Assembly (NCBI GenBank): GCA_937927945.1
Contig: CALEYW010000098.1
Span: 1 to 52,488, forward strand
Direction of reading: 5' to 3'
DNA length: 52,488 nucleotides
Origin: an uncultured candidate division WPS-2 bacterium
GTDB lineage: Bacteria; Vulcanimicrobiota; Vulcanimicrobiia; Vulcanimicrobiales; Vulcanimicrobiaceae
Below are positions 32,428 through 40,545 of this stretch, one piece after another (positions within the stretch are counted from its first letter, which is position 1; the number at the start of each line of letters is the position of its first letter). The position numbers and the translations under genes are program-made. The notes under the pieces are model-generated. The model made no database searches. It had not been told where the DNA came from and worked only from the letters and a program-made list of their open reading frames with translations.

Positions 32428-33647
32428 TCGTTCGTGAACATCTCCCGCTTGAACTCCTCGAGACGGCGCAGCAGCTCGTCCTGGTCGATCGCCGCTTCGT
32501 CAACCTCCTCTTCGCCCTCCGCTAGGACCTCGTCGGCTTCGATCTCGGTTGCTTCCACGCCGCCGGAGGCCGCGCGGGCTTCCCGCTCGGCGAGGTAGCG
32601 TTCGCGGGCCTCGGCGGCCTCCGAGTCGCTGGTGATGTCGAGGCGCCAGCCGGTCAGCCGAGCGGCGAGCCGCACGTTCTGGCCTTCGCGTCCGATCGCC
32701 AGCGACAGCTGATGGTCGGGGACGGTCACCAGCGCCACGCCCTCTTCCTCGAACAGCTCGACGCCCAGCACCTTGGCCGGCGCCAGCGCGTTCGCGACGA
32801 AGGTCGGGAGGTCGGCCGCCCAGCGGATGACGTCGATCTTCTCGCCGCGCAATTCGTCCGAGACGTTGGCGACGCGCGAAGATTTCGGCCCCAGGCACGC
32901 GCCGACGGCGTCGATCTCCGGCCGTTTCGAGGTGACCGCGACCTTCGTGCGCGCGCCGGGCTCGCGGGCGATCGCCATGATCTCCACGATGTCGTCCTGG
33001 ATCTCGGGCACCTGGAACTCGATCAAGCGCTGCACGAGGCCCTCGGCCGCACGCGAGAGCACGACCAGCGGTCCTTTGTTCGTCTTGCGCACGTCGAGCA
33101 CATAGGCGCGGATGCGGTCGTTGATGCGGTAGTTTTCGCGCGGAACCTGTTCGCTGAACGGCAGCAACGCTTCGGTCTTGCGATCGTCGAGCAGCACGTA
33201 CATGTTGCGCTGTTCGTAGCGCTGAACGGTGCCGAGCACGATGTCGTGCAATTTCGCCGAGTAGGTGTTGTAGACCGTGTCGCGCTCGGCCTCGCGGATG
33301 CGCTGCACGATCACTTGCTTCGCGGTCTGCGCGGCAATGCGGCCGAAGTCACGCGGCGTGACGACCTCGTCGAAGAAGTCGCCCGGCTCGTAGCGCGCTC
33401 CGGCCTCCTTCTTGGAGATCTCCAATTTGGGATCGGTGACCTCGCCGTCGTTGACGACGGTGCGGCGGTGATACACCTGATAGTCGCCGCTCTGGCGGTC
33501 GATCGTCACGATCGCATTCGCCTCGCCGCCGAAATTGCGCTTGTACGCCGAGATCAGCGCGGCTTCGAGCGCTTCGAGCAGCGACTCGAAGCTGATGTTG
33601 CGTTCGTTTTCGATCTCGCGGAGCGCCGCGATCATCTCTGCGTTCAT
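32424..33647 (-). CDS. nusA: Transcription termination/antitermination factor NusA
   Basis: This 407-residue RNA polymerase-associated factor has the N-terminal domain (MNAEMIAALREIENERNISFESLLEALEAAL), an S1 domain (LHDIVLGTVQRYEQRNMYVLLDD), and KH1 and KH2 domains (AVTSKRPEIDAVGACLGPKSSRV; LSLAIGREGQNVRLAARLTGW). The C-terminus is acidic, as in NusA proteins without the proteobacterial AR repeats. The ATG overlaps the rimP stop (ATGA). The longer upstream frame is shadow of rimP. Confidence 0.96.
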   Translation of the reverse strand: MNAEMIAALREIENERNISFESLLEALEAALISAYKRNFGGEANAIVTIDRQSGDYQVYHRRTVVNDGEVTDPKLEISKKEAGARYEPGDFFDEVVTPRDFGRIAAQTAKQVIVQRIREAERDTVYNTYSAKLHDIVLGTVQRYEQRNMYVLLDDRKTEALLPFSEQVPRENYRINDRIRAYVLDVRKTNKGPLVVLSRAAEGLVQRLIEFQVPEIQDDIVEIMAIAREPGARTKVAVTSKRPEIDAVGACLGPKSSRVANVSDELRGEKIDVIRWAADLPTFVANALAPAKVLGVELFEEEGVALVTVPDHQLSLAIGREGQNVRLAARLTGWRLDITSDSEAAEARERYLAEREARAASGGVEATEIEADEVLAEGEEEVDEAAIDQDELLRRLEEFKREMFTNE

Positions 33648-34162
33648 CGATTCTTCTCTCGTTGTTTTGCGCGTTGGAGGTCGGCGCGCACGTCGTACTC
33701 CACGTTCGCGGACTTGATCACCGCAAGCGGGATCAGCAGCTCTTTCCCGTCGCCGGACAAGACCACGTTCGTTCCCCGTACGCCGTCGAGCCGGCCGCGA
33801 TGGGTCTTGGCCTTCTCGATCGCGAGGGTCGTGACGACTTTGACGTCGCGCCCGGTGAAGCGCTCGTAGTCGGACGGCTTGGTGAGCGGCCGGTTGAGGC
33901 CGGCCGATTCGATCTCGAGCGTGTAGGGATCGGTGAACGCGTCGAGCGCCGTGTTGATGCGCGCGGCGATCCGCTCGCACGTGGCGACGTCCACGCCGCC
34001 TTCGCGATCGACCGTCACGTGCAGCGCCGTCGTGCGGCTCCGCCGGTGCGCCTGAGCGCTGACGATCTCGACGTCGCGGAACTCGGGCTGGTGCGGCAAA
34101 GCGTGCACGACGCGCTCGAATGCGTCTGCTAACAGCGTCTTCTCGTCGCTGAGCGGCTCCAC
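33644..34162 (-). CDS. rimP: Ribosome maturation factor RimP
   Basis: This 172-residue protein is needed for 30S assembly. Family segments are VDREGGVDVATCERIAARINTALDAF, YTLEIESAGLNRPLTKPSDYERFTGRDVKV and a C-terminal SH3-like part. The start is decided by a perfect AAGGAGG at 34172-34178: the in-frame TTG at 34171 would abut it with no spacing, whereas the GTG at 34162 has a nine-base spacer. It is the first gene of the rimP-nusA-ylxR-infB unit. Confidence 0.94.
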   Translation of the reverse strand: MEPLSDEKTLLADAFERVVHALPHQPEFRDVEIVSAQAHRRSRTTALHVTVDREGGVDVATCERIAARINTALDAFTDPYTLEIESAGLNRPLTKPSDYERFTGRDVKVVTTLAIEKAKTHRGRLDGVRGTNVVLSGDGKELLIPLAVIKSANVEYDVRADLQRAKQREKNR

Positions 34163-34246
34163 GGCAACCAACCTCCTTCCTCCGACCCCGTTACAACAGA
34201 GAAGCGCGGGCAGTGCCCACGCTCCATGCGTTTACGTCCGTCCGCC

Positions 34247-34275
34247 ATCATACGACGGCGGCGCAAATCGCGCAA
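34247..34275 (-). promoter_or_regulatory. Sigma-70-type promoter for the rimP-nusA-infB operon
   Basis: On the minus strand TTGCGC (34270-34275) and TATGAT (34247-34252) are separated by exactly 17 bases, about 85-110 bases upstream of the rimP start. The leader between them and rimP contains an imperfect hairpin (34204-34222, GCGCGGGCA with TGCCCACGC). The match to the -10/-35 consensus in such GC-rich DNA is unlikely to be accidental. Confidence 0.7.
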
Positions 34276-34286
34276 CCCGGACCCGT

Positions 34287-35801
34287 TCAGGGGTGGCGCG
34301 GGACCGGCGTCGCGAGGCTCCCCGGGACGTGCTTCTCCATCCGCGGGTCGTCGCACGAGACCTCGACGTAGTCGATTTCCGGCTTCAGATCCGGATTCGG
34401 GCCGGGGAAGACGAGCGTAGTGCGGCCCCCGACCAGCGACGAGGGCGCCGGCGGCGGGCTCGGCTGGGGATGGTCGGTCACCCGCCAGGCGCGGCAGACC
34501 GTTCGGCCGATCAGGTTGCGCTTGGGCTCGCCGAAGACGTAGGTCACCGAATCCGGATGGAGGTTGGTCCGCCGTTCCCGGATGATGCCGAAGGTCGCCG
34601 CGAGCACCTCGGGCGGCGGCCGCACCAGCCGCTCGTAGCCTTCCGCTACCGTGTCGCGATCGACGGTCGCTCCCGGATAGCGCTGCATCGTGTTGCCGCC
34701 TCGCGGCAAGAGCCCTCTGAGCTTCGCGTTGAGGTCGGAGACCGGCCCGCTCGAGGGCGGCGGAGCGGAAGGCGGGACGGAGACTGCCGGTCCGGGCGAT
34801 GGTACGGCGACGACGGGGTTGCGAAGCGGGATCGGCGCCGCCGTCGCGGGCGAACCGGTACGCGGGCCAGGCGAGGCGGTTTTTCCCGCCCCGGGAAGCC
34901 CGCTCGCCGTGGGATGGGGACCGCTCGCGGCTGGGCGCGGACCGACGGTTGCGGCCTGCTTCGGCTGGCCCGGCGTCGCCGACGCAGCCGGGCGGGGCGT
35001 TCCAGGCAGGGCGGTCGGCGCCGCGGTGGCAGCGACTTGGGCGGCGCGCGTGGCGACCGCCGTGGGCACGGCGGACGGTGCGGACGTGGCCGGCGCCGTC
35101 GCCGCGGCCGTCGGCGCGGTCGTGGGCTTTGCGCTCGGCGCCGTGGTCGGCGCGAGCGTCGGCGGCGCGGTGACCGCGACCGGCTCTAGGGTGCGCGGGG
35201 CGACGGTGGGCGGGGCAGTGAGCGGGATGGTCGGGGCCGCCGTCGGAGGTGCCGTCGGCGCCTCGGTCGGCGGGGCAGTGGGCGCGCGGGTCGGTGGCAC
35301 CGTCGGCGCGGCGGAGGCGACCGCGACGAGAAGGGTCGGCACCGATGTCGGCACCCTCGCCGGCGCCACGGGCGGTGGCGGCGTCGGGGGGAGCGTCGGC
35401 GGCGGGGTCGGCTGCGGCCGCGCCGAGGGGCGAAGGACCGAGAGCTCCCGGCGTCTGGGCGGCGGCGGGTGCACGACGATGCGATGCGGGACCGGCCGCA
35501 CGACGGCGACCGGCCGGACGGTCGGGCGTGGCAGCGGGCGAACGGCGGGGACGGAGGCGGCGGCGGGCAGCGCGCTGGCGGCGGGTGCCGCCGGAGCGGC
35601 CGGTGCGGCGGGGGCCGCATCCCGCACGATGATGTCGGCGGTGACGTCGCCTTCGCGGCTCGTGCCGCCGGTGTCGCTCACTTGTGTCAGGGCGAAGAGC
35701 AAGACGACGAGCGCATGCACGACCAGCGACCCGCCCAGCGCGGCGACGTCACGCCGCGACGAGGGCCGTTCGATATGGGCATTCCGGTGCGCGCGGCTCA
35801 C
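34287..35801 (-). CDS. TonB-like protein with long Pro/Ala/Thr-rich spacer and unknown C-terminal domain
   Basis: This 504-residue protein has an N-terminal cytoplasmic stretch, one membrane span (about 21-39, AALGGSLVVHALVVLLFAL) and an Ala/Pro/Thr-rich extended region to about residue 360, with repeated APTxPPT blocks. That architecture matches TonB-type energy transducers. The roughly 140-residue C-terminal part (from about LNAKLRGLLPRGGNTMQRYPG) lacks a clear TonB C-terminal signature; it has two Cys (VCRAW, VSCDD) that may form a disulfide. No ExbB/ExbD is nearby. The start is a GTG. The antisense frame of pyk runs through this gene but is shadow. Confidence 0.7.
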   Translation of the reverse strand: MSRAHRNAHIERPSSRRDVAALGGSLVVHALVVLLFALTQVSDTGGTSREGDVTADIIVRDAAPAAPAAPAAPAASALPAAASVPAVRPLPRPTVRPVAVVRPVPHRIVVHPPPPRRRELSVLRPSARPQPTPPPTLPPTPPPPVAPARVPTSVPTLLVAVASAAPTVPPTRAPTAPPTEAPTAPPTAAPTIPLTAPPTVAPRTLEPVAVTAPPTLAPTTAPSAKPTTAPTAAATAPATSAPSAVPTAVATRAAQVAATAAPTALPGTPRPAASATPGQPKQAATVGPRPAASGPHPTASGLPGAGKTASPGPRTGSPATAAPIPLRNPVVAVPSPGPAVSVPPSAPPPSSGPVSDLNAKLRGLLPRGGNTMQRYPGATVDRDTVAEGYERLVRPPPEVLAATFGIIRERRTNLHPDSVTYVFGEPKRNLIGRTVCRAWRVTDHPQPSPPPAPSSLVGGRTTLVFPGPNPDLKPEIDYVEVSCDDPRMEKHVPGSLATPVPRHP

Positions 35802-35903
35802 GTCGGGTTTCTCTTACCTGCGCTTGCCGGAACACCATGCCGCCGCCGTGCAAAAGCGATCCGGCGTTGAAGCAACTGTGACGGTGCTTTCTCCCAGTCG
35901 CAG

Positions 35904-35919
35904 GACCGCTAGTGCGGTC
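35904..35919. repeat. Perfect hairpin upstream of pyruvate kinase
   Basis: GACCGC (35904-35909) and GCGGTC (35914-35919) flank the loop TAGT, 18 bases before the pyk ATG. It may be an operator or a leader hairpin. The 136-bp divergent region between the TonB-like gene and pyk must hold both promoters; no convincing -35/-10 pair was found. Confidence 0.4.
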
Positions 35920-35937
35920 GAGGAACACGCGCGGCCG

Positions 35938-37392
35938 ATGCAGCCTCCTGCCAAACGTACTAAAATCGTCGCCACGGTTGGCCCGGCGTCGCGCGATCCG
36001 GCGATGCTTCGGTCACTTTTCCTGGCCGGCGTCAACGTCGTGCGCCTGAACTTTTCGCACGGCACGCACGAAGAGCATGCCGCGACGATCCTCGACGTGC
36101 GCCGCATCGCCCGCGAGCTCGAACTGCACGTCGCAATCCTGCAAGACCTGCCGGGACCGAAGGTGCGCACCGGCCCGTTCGCCGACGGAGTTTCCTCGGT
36201 GCGGCTGGAGAACGGCGCGAACTTCACCCTCACGACGCAGGCGGAGCCCGGCGACGCTCAGCATGTCAGCGTTACCTACGAAGGCCTGGCCCGCGACGTC
36301 GAGGTCGGCAAGCGCATCTATCTCGCCGACGGTTCGATCGCGTTGCGCGTCATGGCGGTCGAAGGGCCGTGCGTGCGCACGGTCGTCGAGACCGGCGGCG
36401 AGTTGCGCGAGCGGCAAGGGATCAACTATCCCGACGGGACGCTCGAACTCGAAGCGGTGACCGACCGCGATCTCGAACATCTGGACTTCGGAATCGCGCA
36501 GAACGTCGATTGGGTCGCGGTCTCGTTCGTGCGTACGGCCCAAGACGTGTGGCGGGTCAAGGAACGCATCGCGCAGAGCGGCCAGAACATCCCCGTGATG
36601 GCGAAGATCGAGAAGCACGAAGCGCTCGAGCACATCGACGACATCCTGACCGTCGCCGACGGCATCATGGTCGCCCGCGGCGACCTCGGAATCGAGATCC
36701 CGCTCGAAGACGTGCCGCTCACCCAAAAGGACCTGATCGCGCGGGCGAACCGCGTTTCGAAGCCGGTCGTCACCGCCACGCAGATGCTCGAGTCGATGAT
36801 CTCCTCGCCGCGTCCCACCCGCGCCGAGACGACCGACGTCGCCAACGCGATCCTCGACGGCACCGACGCCGTGATGCTCTCGGGCGAAACGGCGCGCGGC
36901 GAGTATCCGCTCGAAACCGTGCGCACGATGGCGCGCATCGCGATGCACGTCGAAGAGCAGTATCCGCACTTGGAAATGCGCGCTCGCCGCTCCACGACCG
37001 AACCGGCGGTCATCGAGACGGACGCGGAGATCGGCATGTCGATCGCCGAGGCCGCCGTGCGCTGCGCCGACGCGCTCGGCCTGCGGCTCATCGTCAGCGG
37101 TTCGACGACCGGAAACACGGCCCGCTACGTTTCGTCGTTCCGGCCGCGCGCGCGCATCGTGGCTTTGACGCCGCTCGAAGAAGTCGCGCGCCGCATGGCG
37201 GTCGTGTGGGGCGTCGAGTCGTCGGTCGTGCAGTCGTATCGCTACATCGAAACGCTGATCGAGATCGCGGAGGCTCGCATCGTCTCCGACGGCCACGCGG
37301 CGCCCGGCGAAACGATCGCGATCACCAGCGGCATGCCGGTCGGCGCGGGCGGCACCAACGTCCTGAAAATCCACCGGCTCCCAGCGATCTAA
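35938..37392 (+). CDS. pyk: Pyruvate kinase
   Basis: This 484-residue enzyme makes pyruvate and ATP from phosphoenolpyruvate and ADP. Landmarks are RTKIVATVGPASRD, RLNFSHGTHEEH (substrate loop), the B-domain, PVMAKIEKHEALEHID (catalytic Lys), MVARGDLGIEIP and TRAETTDVANAILDGTDAVMLSGETA. The C-terminal domain is complete and ends at KIHRLPAI. The ATG is chosen at the usual N-terminus; the long open frame before it is antisense to the divergent gene. Confidence 0.97.
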   Translation: MQPPAKRTKIVATVGPASRDPAMLRSLFLAGVNVVRLNFSHGTHEEHAATILDVRRIARELELHVAILQDLPGPKVRTGPFADGVSSVRLENGANFTLTTQAEPGDAQHVSVTYEGLARDVEVGKRIYLADGSIALRVMAVEGPCVRTVVETGGELRERQGINYPDGTLELEAVTDRDLEHLDFGIAQNVDWVAVSFVRTAQDVWRVKERIAQSGQNIPVMAKIEKHEALEHIDDILTVADGIMVARGDLGIEIPLEDVPLTQKDLIARANRVSKPVVTATQMLESMISSPRPTRAETTDVANAILDGTDAVMLSGETARGEYPLETVRTMARIAMHVEEQYPHLEMRARRSTTEPAVIETDAEIGMSIAEAAVRCADALGLRLIVSGSTTGNTARYVSSFRPRARIVALTPLEEVARRMAVVWGVESSVVQSYRYIETLIEIAEARIVSDGHAAPGETIAITSGMPVGAGGTNVLKIHRLPAI

Positions 37393-37453
37393 GCGCTTTA
37401 GCCGGTCGCCCGGCAGCAGGGGATGCGCTCGGTCCAGCGGAGGAGTCGTCGCC

Positions 37454-38734
37454 ATGATGCTGGGTGTTGATCGCGGGCACTTCGACGCTCGGTGCTTCGG
37501 TGTTTCGTTGGCGCGTCGCGCTCTCGCCGGCAACGGCGTGCGGGCTGCTCGCCGCCTGCGGCGGGTCGGCTACGTCGACCGACGCGGTGCCGCCCGCGCA
37601 GCAACGGCGGCTCCACGCTGCAGAGCGTCAGCGTCCGCCAAAACGTGCTTGGTTCTAGTGCGACCGACGTCTCATCGGGCTCGGCGGCGTGCGGCGGCAC
37701 GACCGGTACGCCGCGCACCTGTACGATCCCGATCCCGGCGCCGCCCGCCAGCGACTCCTTCGTCTTCACCTCGTACGACGCACCGCCGAGCGGCGGCAGC
37801 TTCGCCGCTGCCAAGGCGCTGGGCGCGGGCCTCGTGGCGCAGACCGTCGCCCAGGGACAGAGCAACGTCGTGAACGTCACGCTCGGCGGAATCGTGAGCG
37901 CCGTCCCGCTCTCGTTGCCGACGCCGCTCATCCGCGGCACGGTCGCCTCGCAGCAGCAGCCCACGGTGGCCGCGCTGGACGCCGACGGCAACATCATCGT
38001 GACGGACGGGTACGTCGATGCGAACGGCAATCCGGTCACGCTCTTCATCGGCGCGGCGCCGAACCCGAGCAGCGAGATCATTCTCAGCGGGACGGCGCTA
38101 ACCGCACCCGCGCCCGCCGGCGTCATTGTCACCTACAACGGAACCGCGACGGCCGCGTACGCTAGCACGATCACCGCGACGGCGAGCAGCGGCCCCACAG
38201 CGACGACGGCACTCACGCTGATCGGTCCAAAGGAAACCGTGTTCCCCACGACAACCGCGAACAGCTTCCCCTTCGCGATCACGAACGGGCCGGACGGGAA
38301 CCTCTGGATCGCCGACGCCAACAACGGCCTCCTCCCGCTCACGCCTGCCGGCTCGTTCCCGGGGCCCGCGTTCGGCCCGGCGGCGCCGGAGCTGGTCGCC
38401 GCCGGACCCGACGGCAATCTCTGGGCGACCGAAGAGGGCGGCAGCGCGATCGGTCGGTGGGACGACGGCCGGAGTGCATACGAACTTCCCCATGCCGCAG
38501 AACGCCAGCGGTCCGCTCGGGATCGCCGCCGGACCCGACGGCAACCTCTGGGTCACGGAGAGCTCCGGGAACCGGATCGCGCGCGTCACGACGAGCGGCG
38601 CATTGACCGAGTTCACGCTCCCGCAGCCGAACAGCGGACCCGCGTTCATCACCGCCGGTCCGGACGGCAACCTCTGGTACACGGAGTACTCAGGGTCCGG
38701 CGGAACCAGCACCGTGCGCCGCTTCGTCTGGTGA
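37454..38734 (+). pseudogene. Frameshifted lipoprotein with Vgb/NHL-like propeller repeats
   Basis: Coding sense moves through successive frames. A lipoprotein-like start near 37464-37600 (lipobox LLAACGG) is followed from about 37600 by QSVSVRQNVLGSSATDVSSG onward in the next frame. The propeller repeats GPDGNLWIAD, GPDGNLWATE, then (after a shift near 38456-38462) GPDGNLWVTE and GPDGNLWYTE run to the stop at 38734. Each join requires removal of one base. A Shine-Dalgarno GGAGGA sits before ATG 37454, which would need a third shift. Only about four propeller blades are visible. Sequencing error in G/C runs or genuine decay are both possible; the product would be an extracytoplasmic virginiamycin-B-lyase-like sugar/peptide-binding propeller. 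Confidence 0.65.
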
Positions 38735-38743
38735 GCGCGCTCT

Positions 38744-39814
38744 TCAGCCGGTAGCGGTCTTCCCTTTGGGCGCGATGCGCCAGACGGCGTCGGCAAAGGC
38801 GTGGACGTCGTCGGGCGTCGTGTCCCAGGCGGTCATCCAGCGGACGATGTTGCGCTCCGCGTCCCAGACGTAGAAGCGCCGCTCGCGCTGCAGCGGTTCG
38901 ATCGCCTGCCGCGGCAGAATCGGAAAAAGTCCGTTCGCTTCGACCGGATACGCGAGCTGCACGACGTCGTCGAGATCGCGCAGCCGCTCCGCCAACAGGT
39001 GCGCCATCGCGTTCGCGTGCGTCGCGTTGCGCAGCCAGAGATCGCCGCGCAGCAGCGCCTCGAACTGCGCCGCGACGAACCGCATCTTCGAGGCGAGCTG
39101 CATCCCCTGCTTGCGCGTGTACGGCAGGATCTCGGTCGCCGGGTGCGCGCGCGGGAACACGATCGCCTCGCCGAACATCAAGCCGTTCTTCGTCCCGCCG
39201 AACGTGCAGACGTCGACGCCGGTGTCGACCAGCATCGTGCGCAGGTCCGTACCGAGCGCGGCGACCGCGTTCGCCAGGCGCGCGCCGTCGACGTGAAAGA
39301 GCAGCCCGTGCGCGCGCGCGCAGTCGCCGAGCGCGCGCAATTCCTCGAGCGTGTAGACGGTCCCGACCTCGGTCGATTGCGAGATCGAGATCGCGGCCGG
39401 CTGCACGTGGTGCTGGTCGCCGATGCCGTGCAGTTGCCGTACCACGTCCGCCGGCGTCAGCTTCCCGTTCTCGACCGGGACGTCGATCAGCTTGCCGCCG
39501 GCGAAGCGTTCGTATGCGCCGCACTCGTCGACGGCCAGGTGCGCGAACTGCGGACAGATCACCGCTTGGTGCGGCCGCAGCGCGGCGGCGAGCGCGATCA
39601 CGTTCGCGCCCGTCCCGTTCCAACAGAAGAATACTCGCGCGCCGTCGCCGAGCTGCGCGCGGAACGCGTCCTCGACGCGCGCGGTGTATGCGTCGTCGCC
39701 GTAGCCGGGAACGTGGCCGTCGTTGGCGGCGGCAAGCGCGGCGAGCACGTCGGGGTGGACGCCCGCGTTGTTGTCGCTGGCGAATGCGCGTTGGGCGGGA
39801 GCGGTCGTCTGCAT
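38744..39814 (-). CDS. ltaE: Low-specificity L-threonine aldolase
   Basis: This 356-residue PLP enzyme cleaves threonine (or allo-threonine) to glycine and acetaldehyde. Signatures are ASDNNAGVHPDVLAAL, FCWNGTGANVIAL, LLFHVDGARLANAVAALG (PLP-binding Asp) and CTFGGTKNGLMFGEA with the Schiff-base Lys. The ATG at 39814 begins the conserved N-terminus; a TTG three codons earlier is less likely. It converges on the frameshifted gene with a nine-base gap. Confidence 0.92.
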   Translation of the reverse strand: MQTTAPAQRAFASDNNAGVHPDVLAALAAANDGHVPGYGDDAYTARVEDAFRAQLGDGARVFFCWNGTGANVIALAAALRPHQAVICPQFAHLAVDECGAYERFAGGKLIDVPVENGKLTPADVVRQLHGIGDQHHVQPAAISISQSTEVGTVYTLEELRALGDCARAHGLLFHVDGARLANAVAALGTDLRTMLVDTGVDVCTFGGTKNGLMFGEAIVFPRAHPATEILPYTRKQGMQLASKMRFVAAQFEALLRGDLWLRNATHANAMAHLLAERLRDLDDVVQLAYPVEANGLFPILPRQAIEPLQRERRFYVWDAERNIVRWMTAWDTTPDDVHAFADAVWRIAPKGKTATG

Positions 39815-39867
39815 CGTCCGCAAGGTGCGGCCCGCGGTGCGCGTTACCCTACCTCGCCGTGCGCAAT

Positions 39868-40494
39868 TCAGGGCGCGATGCCGACCGCGTTCTCGGTGGG
39901 AGCAAAGTCGGCGTAGTCGGCTTCGAGCTCGGCCTTCATGCGCGGCAGATTGATCGTCGCGAGCTGTTTGGCGACGACCGCATGCCCGTCGGTACCGGGC
40001 GCGTAGGTTTGCACGAGCGTGATCGTGCCGCCGTCGGTGCGCGACCAGATTGCTTGCAGGATGCGGCCGTGCTGCGGATCGACCGCGACGTCGAGCGTCT
40101 TCACCAGCATGTGATTCTTGGGCGTCAACCGCAAGACGGGCGCATCGTCGGTCGAAGCGGGCGCGAACGCCACCTCGTAGCGGTCCGGCCAGCGCGCCGG
40201 GTCACCCAGGTCGTACTTCATGTCCGAGAAGGCTTTGGCGATGAACGGGACGCCGCGGAAGACGAAGCGGTAGAGGCCGGGCCGCTTGTACCAGGAGTCG
40301 CCGTGCAAGGTGATGCGGATGAACGGGAACATCCGCAGGCGCACGTGGAGTGCCACGGACGCCTTGTAGGCGTCCGGTTGCTCGGGCGATCCCGCGAGGG
40401 CAGTCAGCACGGAGGGTACCGTCGGCGCATCTCCCGCGGAGGCCGGGCACGGATTGACGACGAGGAGCGCTGCCAGCAGCAGCACCATTCGCAT
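39868..40494 (-). CDS. Secreted LolA-fold-like protein
   Basis: This 208-residue protein has a signal peptide (MRMVLLLAALLVVNPCPASA). The mature part alternates beta-strand segments (SVALHVRLRMFPFIRITLHGDSWYKRPGLYRFVF, TLDVAVDPQHGRILQAIWS, GTITLVQTYAPG) in a pattern like LolA/LppX-type lipid-binding half-barrels. This is a fold-level suggestion only. It lies between recN and the threonine aldolase with gaps of 51 and 53 bp, on the same strand. Confidence 0.6.
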   Translation of the reverse strand: MRMVLLLAALLVVNPCPASAGDAPTVPSVLTALAGSPEQPDAYKASVALHVRLRMFPFIRITLHGDSWYKRPGLYRFVFRGVPFIAKAFSDMKYDLGDPARWPDRYEVAFAPASTDDAPVLRLTPKNHMLVKTLDVAVDPQHGRILQAIWSRTDGGTITLVQTYAPGTDGHAVVAKQLATINLPRMKAELEADYADFAPTENAVGIAP

Positions 40495-40545
40495 GTTGTG
40501 ACGGTACCCGGAGCAGCCGTGAGGACCCTGGGACCCGCGGGATTC

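Noticed and set aside
34690..35937. Long Gly/Ala-rich plus-strand extension before pyruvate kinase
   Set aside because: It is antisense to the Pro/Ala/Thr-rich TonB-like gene; pyruvate kinase begins at 35938 with its normal N-terminus.
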